Source: Collimonas fungivorans Ter331 (lineage in GTDB: Bacteria; Pseudomonadota; Gammaproteobacteria; Burkholderiales; Burkholderiaceae_D). From it: 64,000 nt of DNA. Shown here one piece after another: positions 25,520 through 34,696 of the stretch (positions are counted from its first letter, which is position 1; each line of letters opens with the position of its first letter). The DNA lies in assembly GCF_000221045.1 (NCBI RefSeq), contig NC_015856.1, forward strand, positions 3,678,542-3,742,541, given 5' to 3'. A model generated the notes under the pieces. That model ran no database searches. It was not told the DNA's origin and worked only from the letters and a program-made list of their open reading frames with translations. Position numbers and translations under genes: made by a program.

Positions 25520-26587
25520 ATGACACAAACTTCCATTTCCAGCACGCCGGGCGAATACGGCGTCACCTTGTACACGCTGCGCAATGCACACGACATGCGG
25601 GTCCTGATCAGCGACCGCGGCGCCACCCTGGTCTCCTGGTGGGCGCCGGACCGCTACGGCCGGGTGGCCGATATCCTGCTTGGTTATCCGGATGAAGACG
25701 GCTACCAGGCCAACCCATCGTATTTCGGCAGCCTGGTCGGACGCTGGGGCAACCGCATCGCCAAAGGCCGTTTCACGGTGGACGGCGCCGAGTACCTGGT
25801 CGACCGCAACAACGGCAACAATCACCTGCATGGCGGCGACACCGGCTTCCATCTGGCGCAATGGCGCGCCGAGCCGGGCCCGGACGGCTTGCGGCTGACG
25901 CTGGAATCGCCGGACGGCGACGGCGGTTATCCCGGCCACGTGCAGGCTTCAGTCCTCTACAGCCTCGACGACAACGGCCGCCTGAGCATCGATTACAGCG
26001 CCACCAGCGATGCGCCGACGCCGCTCAACCTGACGTCGCACGGCTACTTCAACCTGAACGGCGGCAGCAGCGACATCTACGATCACATCCTGGCGATCGC
26101 CGCCGACCAGTACCTGCAAATCGACGGCCAGCTGATTCCGACCGGCGCCGCCGATGTCGCCGGCAGCGCCCTCGATTTCCGCCAGCCGGCGCCGATCGGC
26201 CCGCGCCTGGCCTGGCCCGACACCCAACTGAAGCTGGCCGGCGGCTTCGACCATTGCTACTGCCTGCGGCCGCAGGACGGCGCGGCCCATGTTCCGGGCC
26301 AGGGCCGCAGCGCGCAGCCATTAAGGGATGTGGCGACCGTCTACGATCCCGGCTCCGGCCGCCAGCTGTCGGTGGCGACCACCGAGAATGGCTTGCAGTT
26401 TTACAGCGGGAATTTTCTGGAAGGCATACAAGGCCGCGGCGCCAAACCTTATGCGATACACGATGGCTTCTGCCTGGAAGCGCAAGCCTATCCCGACCAG
26501 ATCAACAGCGCCGACGCCGAAGCCGTGATCCTGCGGCCCGGCCAGGTGTATCGCCAGACCACTACTTACCAAATATCGGTGCGCTGA
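25520..26587 (+). CDS. galM: Aldose 1-epimerase (galactose mutarotase)
   Basis: 355 residues. The anchors are NPSYFGSLVGRWGNRIAKGRF, NGNNHLHGG (substrate His), LTSHGYFNLNGG (catalytic His) and a C-terminal QFYSGNFLEG followed by the catalytic-Glu stretch GFCLEAQAYPDQINSA. It equilibrates alpha and beta anomers of hexoses and xylose. It lies 26 bp after xylR and is likely part of the xylose regulon, supplying the anomer used by XylA. Confidence 0.93.
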   Translation: MTQTSISSTPGEYGVTLYTLRNAHDMRVLISDRGATLVSWWAPDRYGRVADILLGYPDEDGYQANPSYFGSLVGRWGNRIAKGRFTVDGAEYLVDRNNGNNHLHGGDTGFHLAQWRAEPGPDGLRLTLESPDGDGGYPGHVQASVLYSLDDNGRLSIDYSATSDAPTPLNLTSHGYFNLNGGSSDIYDHILAIAADQYLQIDGQLIPTGAADVAGSALDFRQPAPIGPRLAWPDTQLKLAGGFDHCYCLRPQDGAAHVPGQGRSAQPLRDVATVYDPGSGRQLSVATTENGLQFYSGNFLEGIQGRGAKPYAIHDGFCLEAQAYPDQINSADAEAVILRPGQVYRQTTTYQISVR

Positions 26588-26625
26588 CAAGCGACTACGG
26601 AAAAGCGTAGAATAAAGCCCGCCCG

Positions 26626-26649
26626 CGCCCGCACCAGCAGGTGCGGGCG
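26626..26649 (+). terminator. GC-rich hairpin after galM
   Basis: CGCCCGCACC/GGTGCGGGCG, a perfect 10-bp stem with an AGCA loop, 39 bp after the galM stop. There is no T-run, only TTGGCGCTGGCG repeats, so termination may be partial. Confidence 0.5.
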
Positions 26650-26691
26650 TTGGCGCTGGCGCTGGCGCAGATATATTGGGAAGAGAGATAG

Positions 26692-26931
26692 ATGACAAAA
26701 CAAAACGGAGCCGAACCGCTTATCAGCGAGATTGAGTACTACATGATGATTGTCGAGTTCGACATGTTATGGAACCGCAATACCACCGCGCAAGAACAGC
26801 TGCGCATGGAACACATGATCGGGCTGATCAACGCATTTGAAGCAGGACACACATTCCTGATTCCGCAAATGCAAGTCCAAACAGGACTGGGAATGGAAAG
26901 CAGGAATAAAGAAGGGCCTACAACAATGTAG
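26692..26931 (+). CDS. Small protein resembling the N-terminus of HigA-type antitoxins
   Basis: 79 residues. ISEIEYYMMIVEFDMLWNRN...AQEQLRMEHMIGLINAFEAGH matches in pattern the dimerisation part of COG5499 HigA antitoxins (P-I-x-x-E-x-x-Y...I-x-x-L...D-x-L-x-x-L-V-x-L-x-E-x-Y-E). The DNA-binding HTH half is absent and the protein ends in an unrelated polar tail read through the terminator hairpin. No toxin gene is beside it. It may be a stand-alone small regulator or a remnant. It is preceded by GGGAAGAGAGATAG. Confidence 0.5.
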   Translation: MTKQNGAEPLISEIEYYMMIVEFDMLWNRNTTAQEQLRMEHMIGLINAFEAGHTFLIPQMQVQTGLGMESRNKEGPTTM

Positions 26932-26937
26932 GCCCTT
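26912..26937 (+). terminator. Terminator of the 79-aa gene
   Basis: AAGGGCCTACA/TGTAGGCCCTT, an 11-bp stem with loop ACAA, followed by TTCTTTT. The stop codon of the gene (TAG) lies inside the stem. Confidence 0.85.
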
Positions 26938-27072
26938 TTCTTTTGTGGCTCGCTCTTCCTTTACGTCTGCTGTCTTTCCCCTACTGCCGCTTTCATCGGG
27001 CAAACCCCCAGTCTTCTTCTGCAGCATATTTCACAACAGCAGCAAACCGTCCAATGCCCGCCGCTTACCCGG

Positions 27073-29256
27073 TCAGGTAGCTGCCATTGCCGGATCGCTC
27101 ACGCCGTGCGCGCCGGTTTCCATGCGGCCGGCAAAACGCCGGCTGAAACCGCCGACCGGCACTGTCGCAGTCAGGTCATACCAGTTGCCCTGCCCGCCGA
27201 TCGGCCAATGCTGGTCGAGCTGCATGCGGGCCGGCACATGGAAAGTCCAGGGGCCCGCCTTGCGGTAAGCATTGGCCTTGACAGTCACGATGCAGGATCT
27301 TTCGCCGCGGTTGGCCATCGTCAGGCAGATCCGTTTGGTGAAAATATCGTAGCTGATTTTCACTTCGGGTTCCGCTGAGCCATCCGCGATAAGCGCGGCG
27401 AGATTGCCTTGGAACGCGCGATGGAAACCGTTCGGTCCCAGCACCCACAAATCGTAAGCGCCGCGATCGGCTTCCAGATCCCAGCTGTCTTGCCATTCAC
27501 GGCCGGCTTCCAGCGCGTAACGGCGCGGCACGCGATCCAGGTGCAAGCGATCGTAGACATGGAATACCGCCGCGGCGCGGCCCGTGTTGCGGAAAGTCAG
27601 GTTGATCTTGCTATGCCTGGTGTCGACACGGGCGCTGGCGTGCAATTCATAAGGCAATGCACGTGAAGGCCGGACGCCGGCTGCCTGCATCGGAAACACC
27701 TGTGTGCCTTCGGCCGGCAAGGCAACCTGCTGCAGTTTTTCCTGCTGCGCGCGCACCGCATCGGCCTCAGCCCGGCTGCGCTTCGGCAGCGTCGGCAACA
27801 CTTCGTGATTCGGATTGACGAAGTTGAAAGCCGACAGCAGATCGCCGCAGACCGCGCGCCGGAATGGCGTGATGTTTTCTTCCTTGACATGGAAGCGAGC
27901 TTCAAGGAAACGCAGCACCGAGGTGTGGTCGAATACTTGCGAATTGACCCAGCCGCCGCGGCTCCATGGCGAGATCACATACATGGGCACCCGCGGGCCC
28001 GGGCCATAGGGACGGTTTTCGTAAGTGGCCGATGCCGCCTTGGAAAAATATTCGCCGTCGGTCGAGATCGAGGAATGGCCAGCCAATTCGCCGCCTTCGT
28101 AGCCTGGCGCGCATGGCGGCGGTACGTGGTCGAAGAAACCGTCGTTTTCGTCGAAGTTGACCAGCAATACCGTCTTGCTCCATACCGCCGGATTGGCAGT
28201 CAGGGCATTCAGCACTTCTTGGATATACCAGGCGCCCTGCACCGGGCTGGATGGGCCCGGATGTTCGCTGTAGTCCGCGGGGGCGACGATCCAGGACACC
28301 TGCGGCAGCGTGCCCGCGCCGATATCTTCGCGCAAGGCCGCCAGGAAACCGCCGTCCGGCATGGTATTGGCTACTCCTTTGAGCAACGGATCTACACTCT
28401 CGTCGCTGGGCTGGTAAACAGGGTAAGGAGAACCGTCGACGGCATTGCCGCGCTTTTCATTGGCCTTGCGATAGGCAACAAAACCGGCCAGCGGGTTGTC
28501 GGTGAAATTGTCCGGCATGTTTTCGTAGACCTTCCACGACACGCCTTCTTTTTGCAGGCGCTCCGGGTAGGTTTTCCAGCTGTAGCTGGCGGCGCTGCCG
28601 GACGCTTCCAGGTGATCCTGGCTGTTGTCGATGACCGGGCCGCCGTTCTTGCCCTTGGGATCGATGTTGCCGGTCCAGTGGAATACCCGGTTAGGATTGG
28701 TGCCGCCGTGGAACGAGCAGTGGTAGGCGTCGCACACCGTGAAGGCATTAGCCAGCGCGAACTGGAAATCCAGCTCGGCCGAAGTGTAATAACCCATCGA
28801 CTGAGTCTGCTTGTAGGTTGGCCAGTTAGCCATGCGCCCCAGATCCCAGGCGTCTTGCGCGTTATCATAGAAATGGCTGGTGCCGTTGACGCGCTGGGCG
28901 TTGCCGATCTTGCTGTCCAGGTGATACGGCAGGATCACGCGCGACTGCTTGGTGGTCTTGTCGGTGTAGGTTTGCTGCATCACGTTGCGCTTGCCGGCCA
29001 GCGGGATCGGGAAACGGTCGCCGAAACCGCGCACGCCGTTGAGCGTGCCGAAATAATGGTCGAAAGAGCGGTTTTCCTGCATCAGGATCACCACATGCTC
29101 AACGTCGCGGATGGTGCCGGTCTTGTTGTTGGCGGGGATCGCCAGCGCCTTGCGGATCGCTTCCGGGAAGGCGGCGTTGGCGGTAGCCGAATAAGCCGTG
29201 GCGGCGAGCGCAGTGCCGGCTGTGCGCAAGAAATGGCGTCGGTCTTTCTTGGTCAT
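27073..29256 (-). CDS. Phosphocholine-specific phospholipase C, Tat-exported
   Basis: 727 residues. The twin-arginine signal MTKKDRRHFLRTAGTALAATA precedes the phosphoesterase domain. That domain has IRDVEHVVILMQENRSFDHYFGTLNGVRGFGDR (metal-binding Glu-Asn and the acid pair), FHGGTNPNRVFHWTGN, LVNFDENDGFFDHVPPP and MYVISPWSRGGWVNSQVFDHTSVLRFLE. Two C-terminal beta domains of the PLC (DUF756) type follow the linker, with repeated S/D-RTF-like strands. It hydrolyses phosphatidylcholine and related lipids outside the cytoplasm; hemolytic and non-hemolytic types cannot be separated here. It is convergent with the 79-aa gene. Confidence 0.93.
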   Translation of the reverse strand: MTKKDRRHFLRTAGTALAATAYSATANAAFPEAIRKALAIPANNKTGTIRDVEHVVILMQENRSFDHYFGTLNGVRGFGDRFPIPLAGKRNVMQQTYTDKTTKQSRVILPYHLDSKIGNAQRVNGTSHFYDNAQDAWDLGRMANWPTYKQTQSMGYYTSAELDFQFALANAFTVCDAYHCSFHGGTNPNRVFHWTGNIDPKGKNGGPVIDNSQDHLEASGSAASYSWKTYPERLQKEGVSWKVYENMPDNFTDNPLAGFVAYRKANEKRGNAVDGSPYPVYQPSDESVDPLLKGVANTMPDGGFLAALREDIGAGTLPQVSWIVAPADYSEHPGPSSPVQGAWYIQEVLNALTANPAVWSKTVLLVNFDENDGFFDHVPPPCAPGYEGGELAGHSSISTDGEYFSKAASATYENRPYGPGPRVPMYVISPWSRGGWVNSQVFDHTSVLRFLEARFHVKEENITPFRRAVCGDLLSAFNFVNPNHEVLPTLPKRSRAEADAVRAQQEKLQQVALPAEGTQVFPMQAAGVRPSRALPYELHASARVDTRHSKINLTFRNTGRAAAVFHVYDRLHLDRVPRRYALEAGREWQDSWDLEADRGAYDLWVLGPNGFHRAFQGNLAALIADGSAEPEVKISYDIFTKRICLTMANRGERSCIVTVKANAYRKAGPWTFHVPARMQLDQHWPIGGQGNWYDLTATVPVGGFSRRFAGRMETGAHGVSDPAMAAT

Positions 29257-29618
29257 GATGATCCTGTTCTTTCCTTATTGGGATAGGCTTGGCTTGGGAA
29301 GGGAATGTGCAGCGGAGAGACGGCGCAAGGCCGGATTGCTGGAAAACAGGGCTGGTGATGCCATCGACAGTTGTTTGATTCCGGCCATGTAATTACCGCC
29401 ACCCATTTTTTGAATGTATCGAAGTATTGCGGCGAAATATTTCAGGCGTATGAAGGTTTGATGACCGTTCTGTAACGATTGAAGATGGCGGGATTCCTGG
29501 CTATCTATGGCTTGCGTTGCCTAGTTCCTGCACTTTCGGTAAGCTGCTCTGCACCGCAACGGCGGCCCATCAGCTTTCTGTACCGCCTTCGTGAACAACC
29601 GGAAGGTTTAGCCACGCC
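29257..29618. other. Intergenic region, divergent promoters expected
   Basis: 362 bp between the phospholipase C start and the metallophosphoesterase start. No ORF, RNA or clear repeat is seen. A pho-box-like direct repeat was looked for and not convincingly found. Confidence 0.3.
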
Positions 29619-30380
29619 ATGAAAATCTCATTGATCTCGGACCTGCACCTGTCGGTGCATCCCATGACAGCCCCGCAAACCGATGCTGACGTGGTGGTGT
29701 TGGCCGGCGACATCTGGCGGCCCGCGGAAGCCATGCAGTGGGCCAGGCAGTTTTCCGTGCCGGTGATTTTTGTGCCGGGCAACCATGAGTTTTACGGGAA
29801 CGACCTGGTCAGCACCATGCGCGACCTCAGGAACGCAGCGCTCGGCAGCCAGGTGCACATCTTGCAGAAACAGGTGCTGCTGCAGGGCGGCGTGCGTTTT
29901 CTTGGCTGCACCTTGTGGACGGATTTCCGTTTTTTCAGCAGCCCCGAGCAACGAGAACCGGGCCTGAAGCAGGCAACTGAACTGGTCAGGGATTTTTCAC
30001 GGATACGCGTATCGCCGGATTTTCCCGACACGTTTACGCCGGCCATATCGCAAATGCTGTTCGACGACACGGTAACCTGGCTGGAGCAGCAGTTCGCACA
30101 GCCGCATGACGGCCCTACCGTAGTCATCAGCCATCACGCCCCGGACCAGCGCAGCGTCCATCAACGCTTTGCCGGATCGGCGCTGAACGCCTGCTTCGCG
30201 TCCGACCTGGAACAGCGCATCCTGACATGGCAGCCGGCATTCTGGCTGCATGGCCATATGCACGATAGTTCGGATTACCGGATCGGCGCGACCCGCGTGC
30301 TATGCAATCCTCGCGGTTATGCACGAGGCGGCAATGCGGAAAATGCCAGCTTCGATCCCTGCCTGACATTTTCCGTTTGA
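29619..30380 (+). CDS. Calcineurin-like metallophosphoesterase
   Basis: 253 residues with all five metal motifs in order: ISDLHLS (D-x-H), VVLAGDIW (G-D-x), VPGNHEFY (G-N-H-E), VISHHAPD (H) and HGHMHDSSDY (G-H-x-H). It is cytosolic, without a signal peptide. The group includes phosphodiesterases and nucleotide phosphatases; the substrate is unknown. The sequence begins at the first beta-strand, so the ATG at 29619 is secure. Confidence 0.9.
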   Translation: MKISLISDLHLSVHPMTAPQTDADVVVLAGDIWRPAEAMQWARQFSVPVIFVPGNHEFYGNDLVSTMRDLRNAALGSQVHILQKQVLLQGGVRFLGCTLWTDFRFFSSPEQREPGLKQATELVRDFSRIRVSPDFPDTFTPAISQMLFDDTVTWLEQQFAQPHDGPTVVISHHAPDQRSVHQRFAGSALNACFASDLEQRILTWQPAFWLHGHMHDSSDYRIGATRVLCNPRGYARGGNAENASFDPCLTFSV

Positions 30381-30407
30381 ACCCGGCTGGAGCGCCGGGC
30401 TACTAAA

Positions 30408-31424
30408 TTATTTAGTCACTTCAATCACCACTTTGCCAAAGTGGCCGGCCTGTTCCAGGTAGGTATAAGCTTCGCGCGCCTGCTGGAACGGAAACACCTT
30501 GTCCACCACCGGCTGTATCGCTGCCACTTCCACGAACCGGTTGAGATCTTCCAGCATCTCGCGGCTGCCGACGAAGATACCCGACAAGCGCTTGGCGCCG
30601 CCGATCAGGGCGAACGGATCGAGCTCGCCGCCGAAACCGCTGACGCCGCCGATGATGGCAATCGTGCCGCCCATCCTGGTGCTGCGGATGGAGCGCGCCA
30701 GCGTGCCCTGGCCGCCGACTTCCAGCACCAGGTCGACCCCGGTGCCGCCATTGAGGCGCAACACTTCGTCTTGCCATTCCGGTGTATTGCGGTAATTGAT
30801 GGTGGCGCTGGCGCCCAGGGCACGTGCCCGCTCCAGCTTGGCGTCGCTGGACGAGGTGATGATGGTGCGCAGCCCGGCCGCCTTGGCCAGCTGCAGCGCC
30901 CAGATCGAAACGCCGCCGGTGCCCAGCAGCAGCACGCTGTCGCCGGCCCTGAGAGCGCCTTCGACGAACAAGGCGTTCCAGGCAGTGACGCCGGCGCACG
31001 GCAAGGTCGCGGCCTGGAGGTAGTCCAGGTGCGGCGGAATCGCCACCCAGGATGCTTCGTCCAGCACCACTTCTTCGGCCAGCACGCCATCCGTGACGGC
31101 GCCAAGCGCGCGGGCGCTGTTCAGCGGCGTCGGCGCGCCGCTGATCCAGTCCGGAAAGAACGAACCAACGACCCGGTCGCCGACGCGGAAGCGGCTCACT
31201 GCAGCCCCTGTTTCGATCACTTCACCGGCGCCGTCCGAGCCCGGAATCACCGGTTTGTCGCCGGTGCTGAGATAAGAGCCGTCGGCGATCATCAAGTCGC
31301 GGTAATTGAGCGATACCGCATGCATGCGGACACGTACCTGGTGTGCTGCCAGCGGCGCGCTGTCGCGCTGGACCCGTTCCAGTCCTGCAATCTTTTGCCC
31401 TGCCTGAATTTGATAAGCCTGCAT
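30408..31424 (-). CDS. NAD(P)-dependent alcohol dehydrogenase/quinone oxidoreductase, MDR type
   Basis: 338 residues. The N-terminal GroES-like fold has NYRDLMIADGSYL and IPGSDGAGEVIETG, and the Rossmann part has VLLLGTGGVSIWALQLAKAAG. The usual zinc-ligand set (C...G-H-E) is not present at the standard place, so it is probably a zinc-free MDR reductase. It is divergent from a LysR gene whose start is 144 bp away, a likely regulator. Confidence 0.9.
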   Translation of the reverse strand: MQAYQIQAGQKIAGLERVQRDSAPLAAHQVRVRMHAVSLNYRDLMIADGSYLSTGDKPVIPGSDGAGEVIETGAAVSRFRVGDRVVGSFFPDWISGAPTPLNSARALGAVTDGVLAEEVVLDEASWVAIPPHLDYLQAATLPCAGVTAWNALFVEGALRAGDSVLLLGTGGVSIWALQLAKAAGLRTIITSSSDAKLERARALGASATINYRNTPEWQDEVLRLNGGTGVDLVLEVGGQGTLARSIRSTRMGGTIAIIGGVSGFGGELDPFALIGGAKRLSGIFVGSREMLEDLNRFVEVAAIQPVVDKVFPFQQAREAYTYLEQAGHFGKVVIEVTK

Positions 31425-31568
31425 GGAAATCTCCTGTTCGTTTCACATACTGTCTGTGCCTGGCCGCCGCAATGTCAGCGGCGGGATTGACTGTTATGAT
31501 ATAGGTTCTTAATTTTCATCAGTGACGGTATTTTTTACTTAGTATGTAGCGCAAATGGATACAATAAA

Positions 31569-32564
31569 ATGAGTGATCGCTTGCATGGCATCAGTGCTTT
31601 TGTCGAGGCCGTAGAAGCCGGCAGCTTTGCGCTGGCGGCGGAACGGATGCGCCTCACGCGCTCGGCAGTAGGTAAAAGCATCGCGCGGCTGGAGCAGCGC
31701 CTGGGCGTGCGCCTGTTTCAACGGACCACACGCAGCCAGAGCCTGACCGAAGACGGCCAGGCCTATTACGAACGTTGCGTGCGCGCGCTGGCAGAACTCG
31801 ACGCCGGCGCCTCGGCGCTGGACAGCGGCAAAAGCGAAGCTATCGGGCGATTGCGCGTCAGCGTGCCGGTGCTGTTCGGCCGCCATTGCGTGGCGCCGGT
31901 GCTGCTGGCGCTGGCGCGGCGCCACCCGCGGCTGACGATCGAAATTTCGTTCAGCGACCGGGTGGAAGATCTGGTGGAAGAAAAATACGACCTGGCGATA
32001 CGCGTCGGCAGCCCGCCCGACAGCACCACCCTGGTCGCGCGCCGCCTCGCCACGCAAGACATGTCGATCTGCGCCGCACCCTCCTACCTGGCGGCGCACG
32101 GCACGCCGGCCAGCGTGGCGGAGATGAGCCGGCATTCAGGCATTGCCTACGGCCGCGCCGGCCGCCTGGAGCCCTGGCGCGTGCGCGACAGCGCCGGCCA
32201 GGTGCACAAGCCACAAGTGGATATCCGGCTGGTGTTCGACGACCTGCAAGCCATCGCCGATGCCGCGGTAGCCGGCGCCGGGCTGGCCTGGCTGCCTTGC
32301 TGGCTGATGTCGAAACATGCCGCCGCCGGCGAACTGGTGCTGGTGATCGACAGCGAAAGCGTGCTGCCTACCGAGATCCATGTAGTGTGGCCGCAGTCGC
32401 GTTACCTGCCGACCAAGACGCGGGTGGCGATCGACGCCCTGGTGGCGGAAATCCCGCCGATGGTAGGCCACATGCAGCGCCCGAAATCTGCGGCCAACTG
32501 CAAACCGGCTAGTGTCCCAGCACCCCGAACTGCCAGGCAAAAAACACCAGCAATCCAACCATGA
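31569..32564 (+). CDS. LysR-family regulator
   Basis: 331 residues. The N-terminal HTH is ISAFVEAVEAGSFALAAERMRLTRSAVGKSIARLEQRLGVRLFQRTTRSQSLTEDG and the effector domain is of the AaeR/DmlR-like group (VEEKYDLAIRVG...MSICAAPSYLAAHG). The C-terminus runs about 25 residues beyond the usual end (PKSAANCKPASVPAPRTARQ), and this tail is read across the 3' end of azlD on the other strand. It is divergent from the MDR oxidoreductase. Confidence 0.92.
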   Translation: MSDRLHGISAFVEAVEAGSFALAAERMRLTRSAVGKSIARLEQRLGVRLFQRTTRSQSLTEDGQAYYERCVRALAELDAGASALDSGKSEAIGRLRVSVPVLFGRHCVAPVLLALARRHPRLTIEISFSDRVEDLVEEKYDLAIRVGSPPDSTTLVARRLATQDMSICAAPSYLAAHGTPASVAEMSRHSGIAYGRAGRLEPWRVRDSAGQVHKPQVDIRLVFDDLQAIADAAVAGAGLAWLPCWLMSKHAAAGELVLVIDSESVLPTEIHVVWPQSRYLPTKTRVAIDALVAEIPPMVGHMQRPKSAANCKPASVPAPRTARQKTPAIQP

Positions 32565-32838
32565 TGGTCAACAGCTGCCGCCGCGTGGCGGCGCACACCA
32601 GGACTGCGGCGATGGCGGCGATCAGCTGCGGATTGCGCCAGCTCAGCTCGAGGCCCTGATTGTGCGGCGCCAGCACCATCGGCACGATGATCGCCGTCAG
32701 CACGGTGACTGGCACAAAGGCCAGCGCTTCCTTCAGCCAGATCGGAAAGGCGGCGCGCTCGCCGAGCATGAAGATCGCCGCCTTGATGAATACCGTGATC
32801 AGCGCCATGCCGACGATCATCCAGGTGTAGTACATCAT
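32509..32838 (-). CDS. azlD: Branched-chain amino acid exporter small subunit AzlD
   Basis: 109 residues with four short spans (IVGMALITVFIKAAIFM, ALAFVPVTVLTAIIVPMVL, LIAAIAAVLVCAATRR, LLTIMVGLLVFFAWQF). It fits the AzlD family in size and in the mid-protein P-x-x-V-x-x-x-x-x-x-P pattern. It overlaps azlC by four bases and overlaps the 3' end of the LysR gene tail to tail by 56 bp. It works with AzlC in amino acid export. Confidence 0.9.
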   Translation of the reverse strand: MMYYTWMIVGMALITVFIKAAIFMLGERAAFPIWLKEALAFVPVTVLTAIIVPMVLAPHNQGLELSWRNPQLIAAIAAVLVCAATRRQLLTIMVGLLVFFAWQFGVLGH

Positions 32839-33566
32839 GCTTTGCTCCCTATCTTGGCTGCGCGGCGCAGCGCCTGCCAGTGCGACAGCGCCAGGCCGAC
32901 GCCGACGCCGGCCAGGATCGCTGCCAGCAGCCCCAGCTTATAAGGCAGGTCGCGCAGGAACCAGGCGAAGGCGCCGGCGGCCACTGCGGCAGCCAGCTGC
33001 GGCAAACGAAACAGCTGCGGCACCACGATCGCGATGAATGTCGCCACCATCGCAAAATCCAGTCCCAGTGTCTGCAGTTGAGGGAACGCCGTGCCGAACA
33101 GCAGGCCGAGCAAGGTCCACAATTGCCAGTTGCCGTACATCGACAAACCCGATCCCAGGAAATACCAATGTCCCTGCGGCGTATGCGCGTGCTTGAGGTA
33201 GTAGGCGTTCATCACGGCAAAGGTTTCATCGGTCAGCAGGAAACCGAGCAGGAAGCGCCAGCGCGCCGGCAGATGGCTGACGTGCGGCAGCAAGGTCGCC
33301 GCATACAGCATGTGGCGCAGGTTGACGATGAAGGTGGCCATCCAGATCACCAGCAAACCGACCTGCCCCGCCGCCAGGCCGACCGCGATGAACTGGCTGG
33401 AGCCGGCGAACACGCCGAGCGACATCAGCTGGCCTTGCCACGGAACCAGCGGGCCGGCGGCAACCAGCGCGCCGAAAATCACGCCGAACGGCGCCGCGCC
33501 GACCATCATCGGGATGGTGTCGCGGGCGCCGGCGGCAAAACTGGACAGGGAAGTGGGATGCGGCAT
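32835..33566 (-). CDS. azlC: Branched-chain amino acid exporter large subunit AzlC
   Basis: 243 residues. The family block GARDTIPMMVGAAPFGVIFGALVAAGPL is at the N-terminus and FAGSSQFIAVGLA and RHMLYAATLLPHV follow. Six to eight spans are predicted. It is first in the azlCD pair. AzlCD-type pairs export leucine, valine and analogues. Confidence 0.93.
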   Translation of the reverse strand: MPHPTSLSSFAAGARDTIPMMVGAAPFGVIFGALVAAGPLVPWQGQLMSLGVFAGSSQFIAVGLAAGQVGLLVIWMATFIVNLRHMLYAATLLPHVSHLPARWRFLLGFLLTDETFAVMNAYYLKHAHTPQGHWYFLGSGLSMYGNWQLWTLLGLLFGTAFPQLQTLGLDFAMVATFIAIVVPQLFRLPQLAAAVAAGAFAWFLRDLPYKLGLLAAILAGVGVGLALSHWQALRRAAKIGSKA

Positions 33567-33631
33567 AAGCTATTCCTTTGTGATGCCGGAATAGTAATGG
33601 CAAACGTCAATTTTCACCACCGGGAGTTTGT

Positions 33632-34330
33632 TTGAAAACAATAGGCCTTATCGGCGGCATGAGCTGGGAATCGACCGTACCCTACTACCGCCAGATCAAC
33701 CAGGCGGTCAAGCAACAGCTGGGCGGGCTGCACTCCGCAAAGATCATTCTCTACAGCGTCGATTTCCACGAGATAGAACGCTTGCAGCATGCCGGCGACT
33801 GGGACGCCGCCGGCGCCAGGATGGCTGACGCGGCGCAGGCGCTGGAGCGCGCCGGGGCCGACTTCCTGGTGTTGTGCACAAACACCATGCACAAGGTCGC
33901 TGCCGCGATCGAAGCCGCAGTCGCCATTCCCTTGTTCCATATCGCGGATCCCACCGCCGATGAAATCAAGCAGGCAGGTTTGTCGAAGATAGGCTTGCTC
34001 GGCACCCGCTTCACCATGGAGCAGGCTTTCTACAAAGACCGCCTGCAGGAACGCCACGGCCTGCAGATATTGACGCCCGGGCTGGAAGACCGCGAGGTGG
34101 TCCATCGCATCATCTACGACGAACTTTGCCTGGGCCAGGCGACCGCGGCATCGCGCGCGGAATATCGCCGGGTGATCGCAAGCCTGGTCGCGCAAGGAGC
34201 ACAAGCGATCATCCTCGGCTGCACCGAGATCTCGCTGTTGATCGGCGCCGCGGATTCGGCGGTGCCGTTGTTCGACACCACCGGCATCCACGCGCGCAAG
34301 GCCGCGGACTGGGCGCTTGCCGCAACATGA
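33632..34330 (+). CDS. Aspartate/glutamate racemase family protein
   Basis: 232 residues. IGLIGGMSWESTVPYYRQIN is the signature of the YgeA-type amino acid racemases. The two catalytic cysteines sit in LVLCTNTMHK (about residue 83) and IILGCTEISLL (about 197). It interconverts L and D amino acids without PLP. The start is a TTG at 33632, eight bases after GGGAG; no ATG or GTG is available in frame before the conserved IGLIGGMSWES. Confidence 0.9.
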   Translation: MKTIGLIGGMSWESTVPYYRQINQAVKQQLGGLHSAKIILYSVDFHEIERLQHAGDWDAAGARMADAAQALERAGADFLVLCTNTMHKVAAAIEAAVAIPLFHIADPTADEIKQAGLSKIGLLGTRFTMEQAFYKDRLQERHGLQILTPGLEDREVVHRIIYDELCLGQATAASRAEYRRVIASLVAQGAQAIILGCTEISLLIGAADSAVPLFDTTGIHARKAADWALAAT

Positions 34331-34372
34331 TGTCTGCGGCGCCAGCAATCGCGGCTGCAGTCGGACAGTGTT

Positions 34373-34696
34373 TTATTTAGGTATGGGATCGGTCGCCATG
34401 GCCTTGTCGCGGGCCTCGGTCGCTTCCCGTTTCTGTTCTTTCATATCCGATTTCGCTTCTGCTTTTTCTACTTTCATGTTTGCCTTCGCGGTTTTTTTCT
34501 TGGCCTTGTATTCTGCCTTGGCATCGCTGTCGGCTTGCCGTTTTTGCACCAGTGGATCGGTCGTGGTGGCTTGTGCATCGGCGCTGACGGCCGGGGCCGG
34601 AGCAGCATCTTCGGCAGGCGCCGTGGTTTGGGCCTGGGCCAGATTGATGCAAAGCAGCGCCGAAGCAGCCAGCATGAGGGTATGCATGTTTTTCAT
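34373..34696 (-). CDS. Exported Ala/Lys-rich low-complexity protein, third member
   Basis: 107 residues. The signal peptide MKNMHTLMLAASALLCINLAQAQ is followed by an Ala-Pro linker and a lysine-rich helix-forming region (AKAEYKAKKKTAKANMKVEKAEAK). It has the plan of the pair at 11.8 and 17.5 kb but a different signal peptide and a more mixed repeat, so it is a distant relative. The function is unknown. Confidence 0.65.
   Translation of the reverse strand: MKNMHTLMLAASALLCINLAQAQTTAPAEDAAPAPAVSADAQATTTDPLVQKRQADSDAKAEYKAKKKTAKANMKVEKAEAKSDMKEQKREATEARDKAMATDPIPK

Noticed and set aside
27805-29286. 493-codon plus frame opposite phospholipase C
   Set aside because: The minus strand carries all phospholipase C motifs and a Tat signal; this is antisense.
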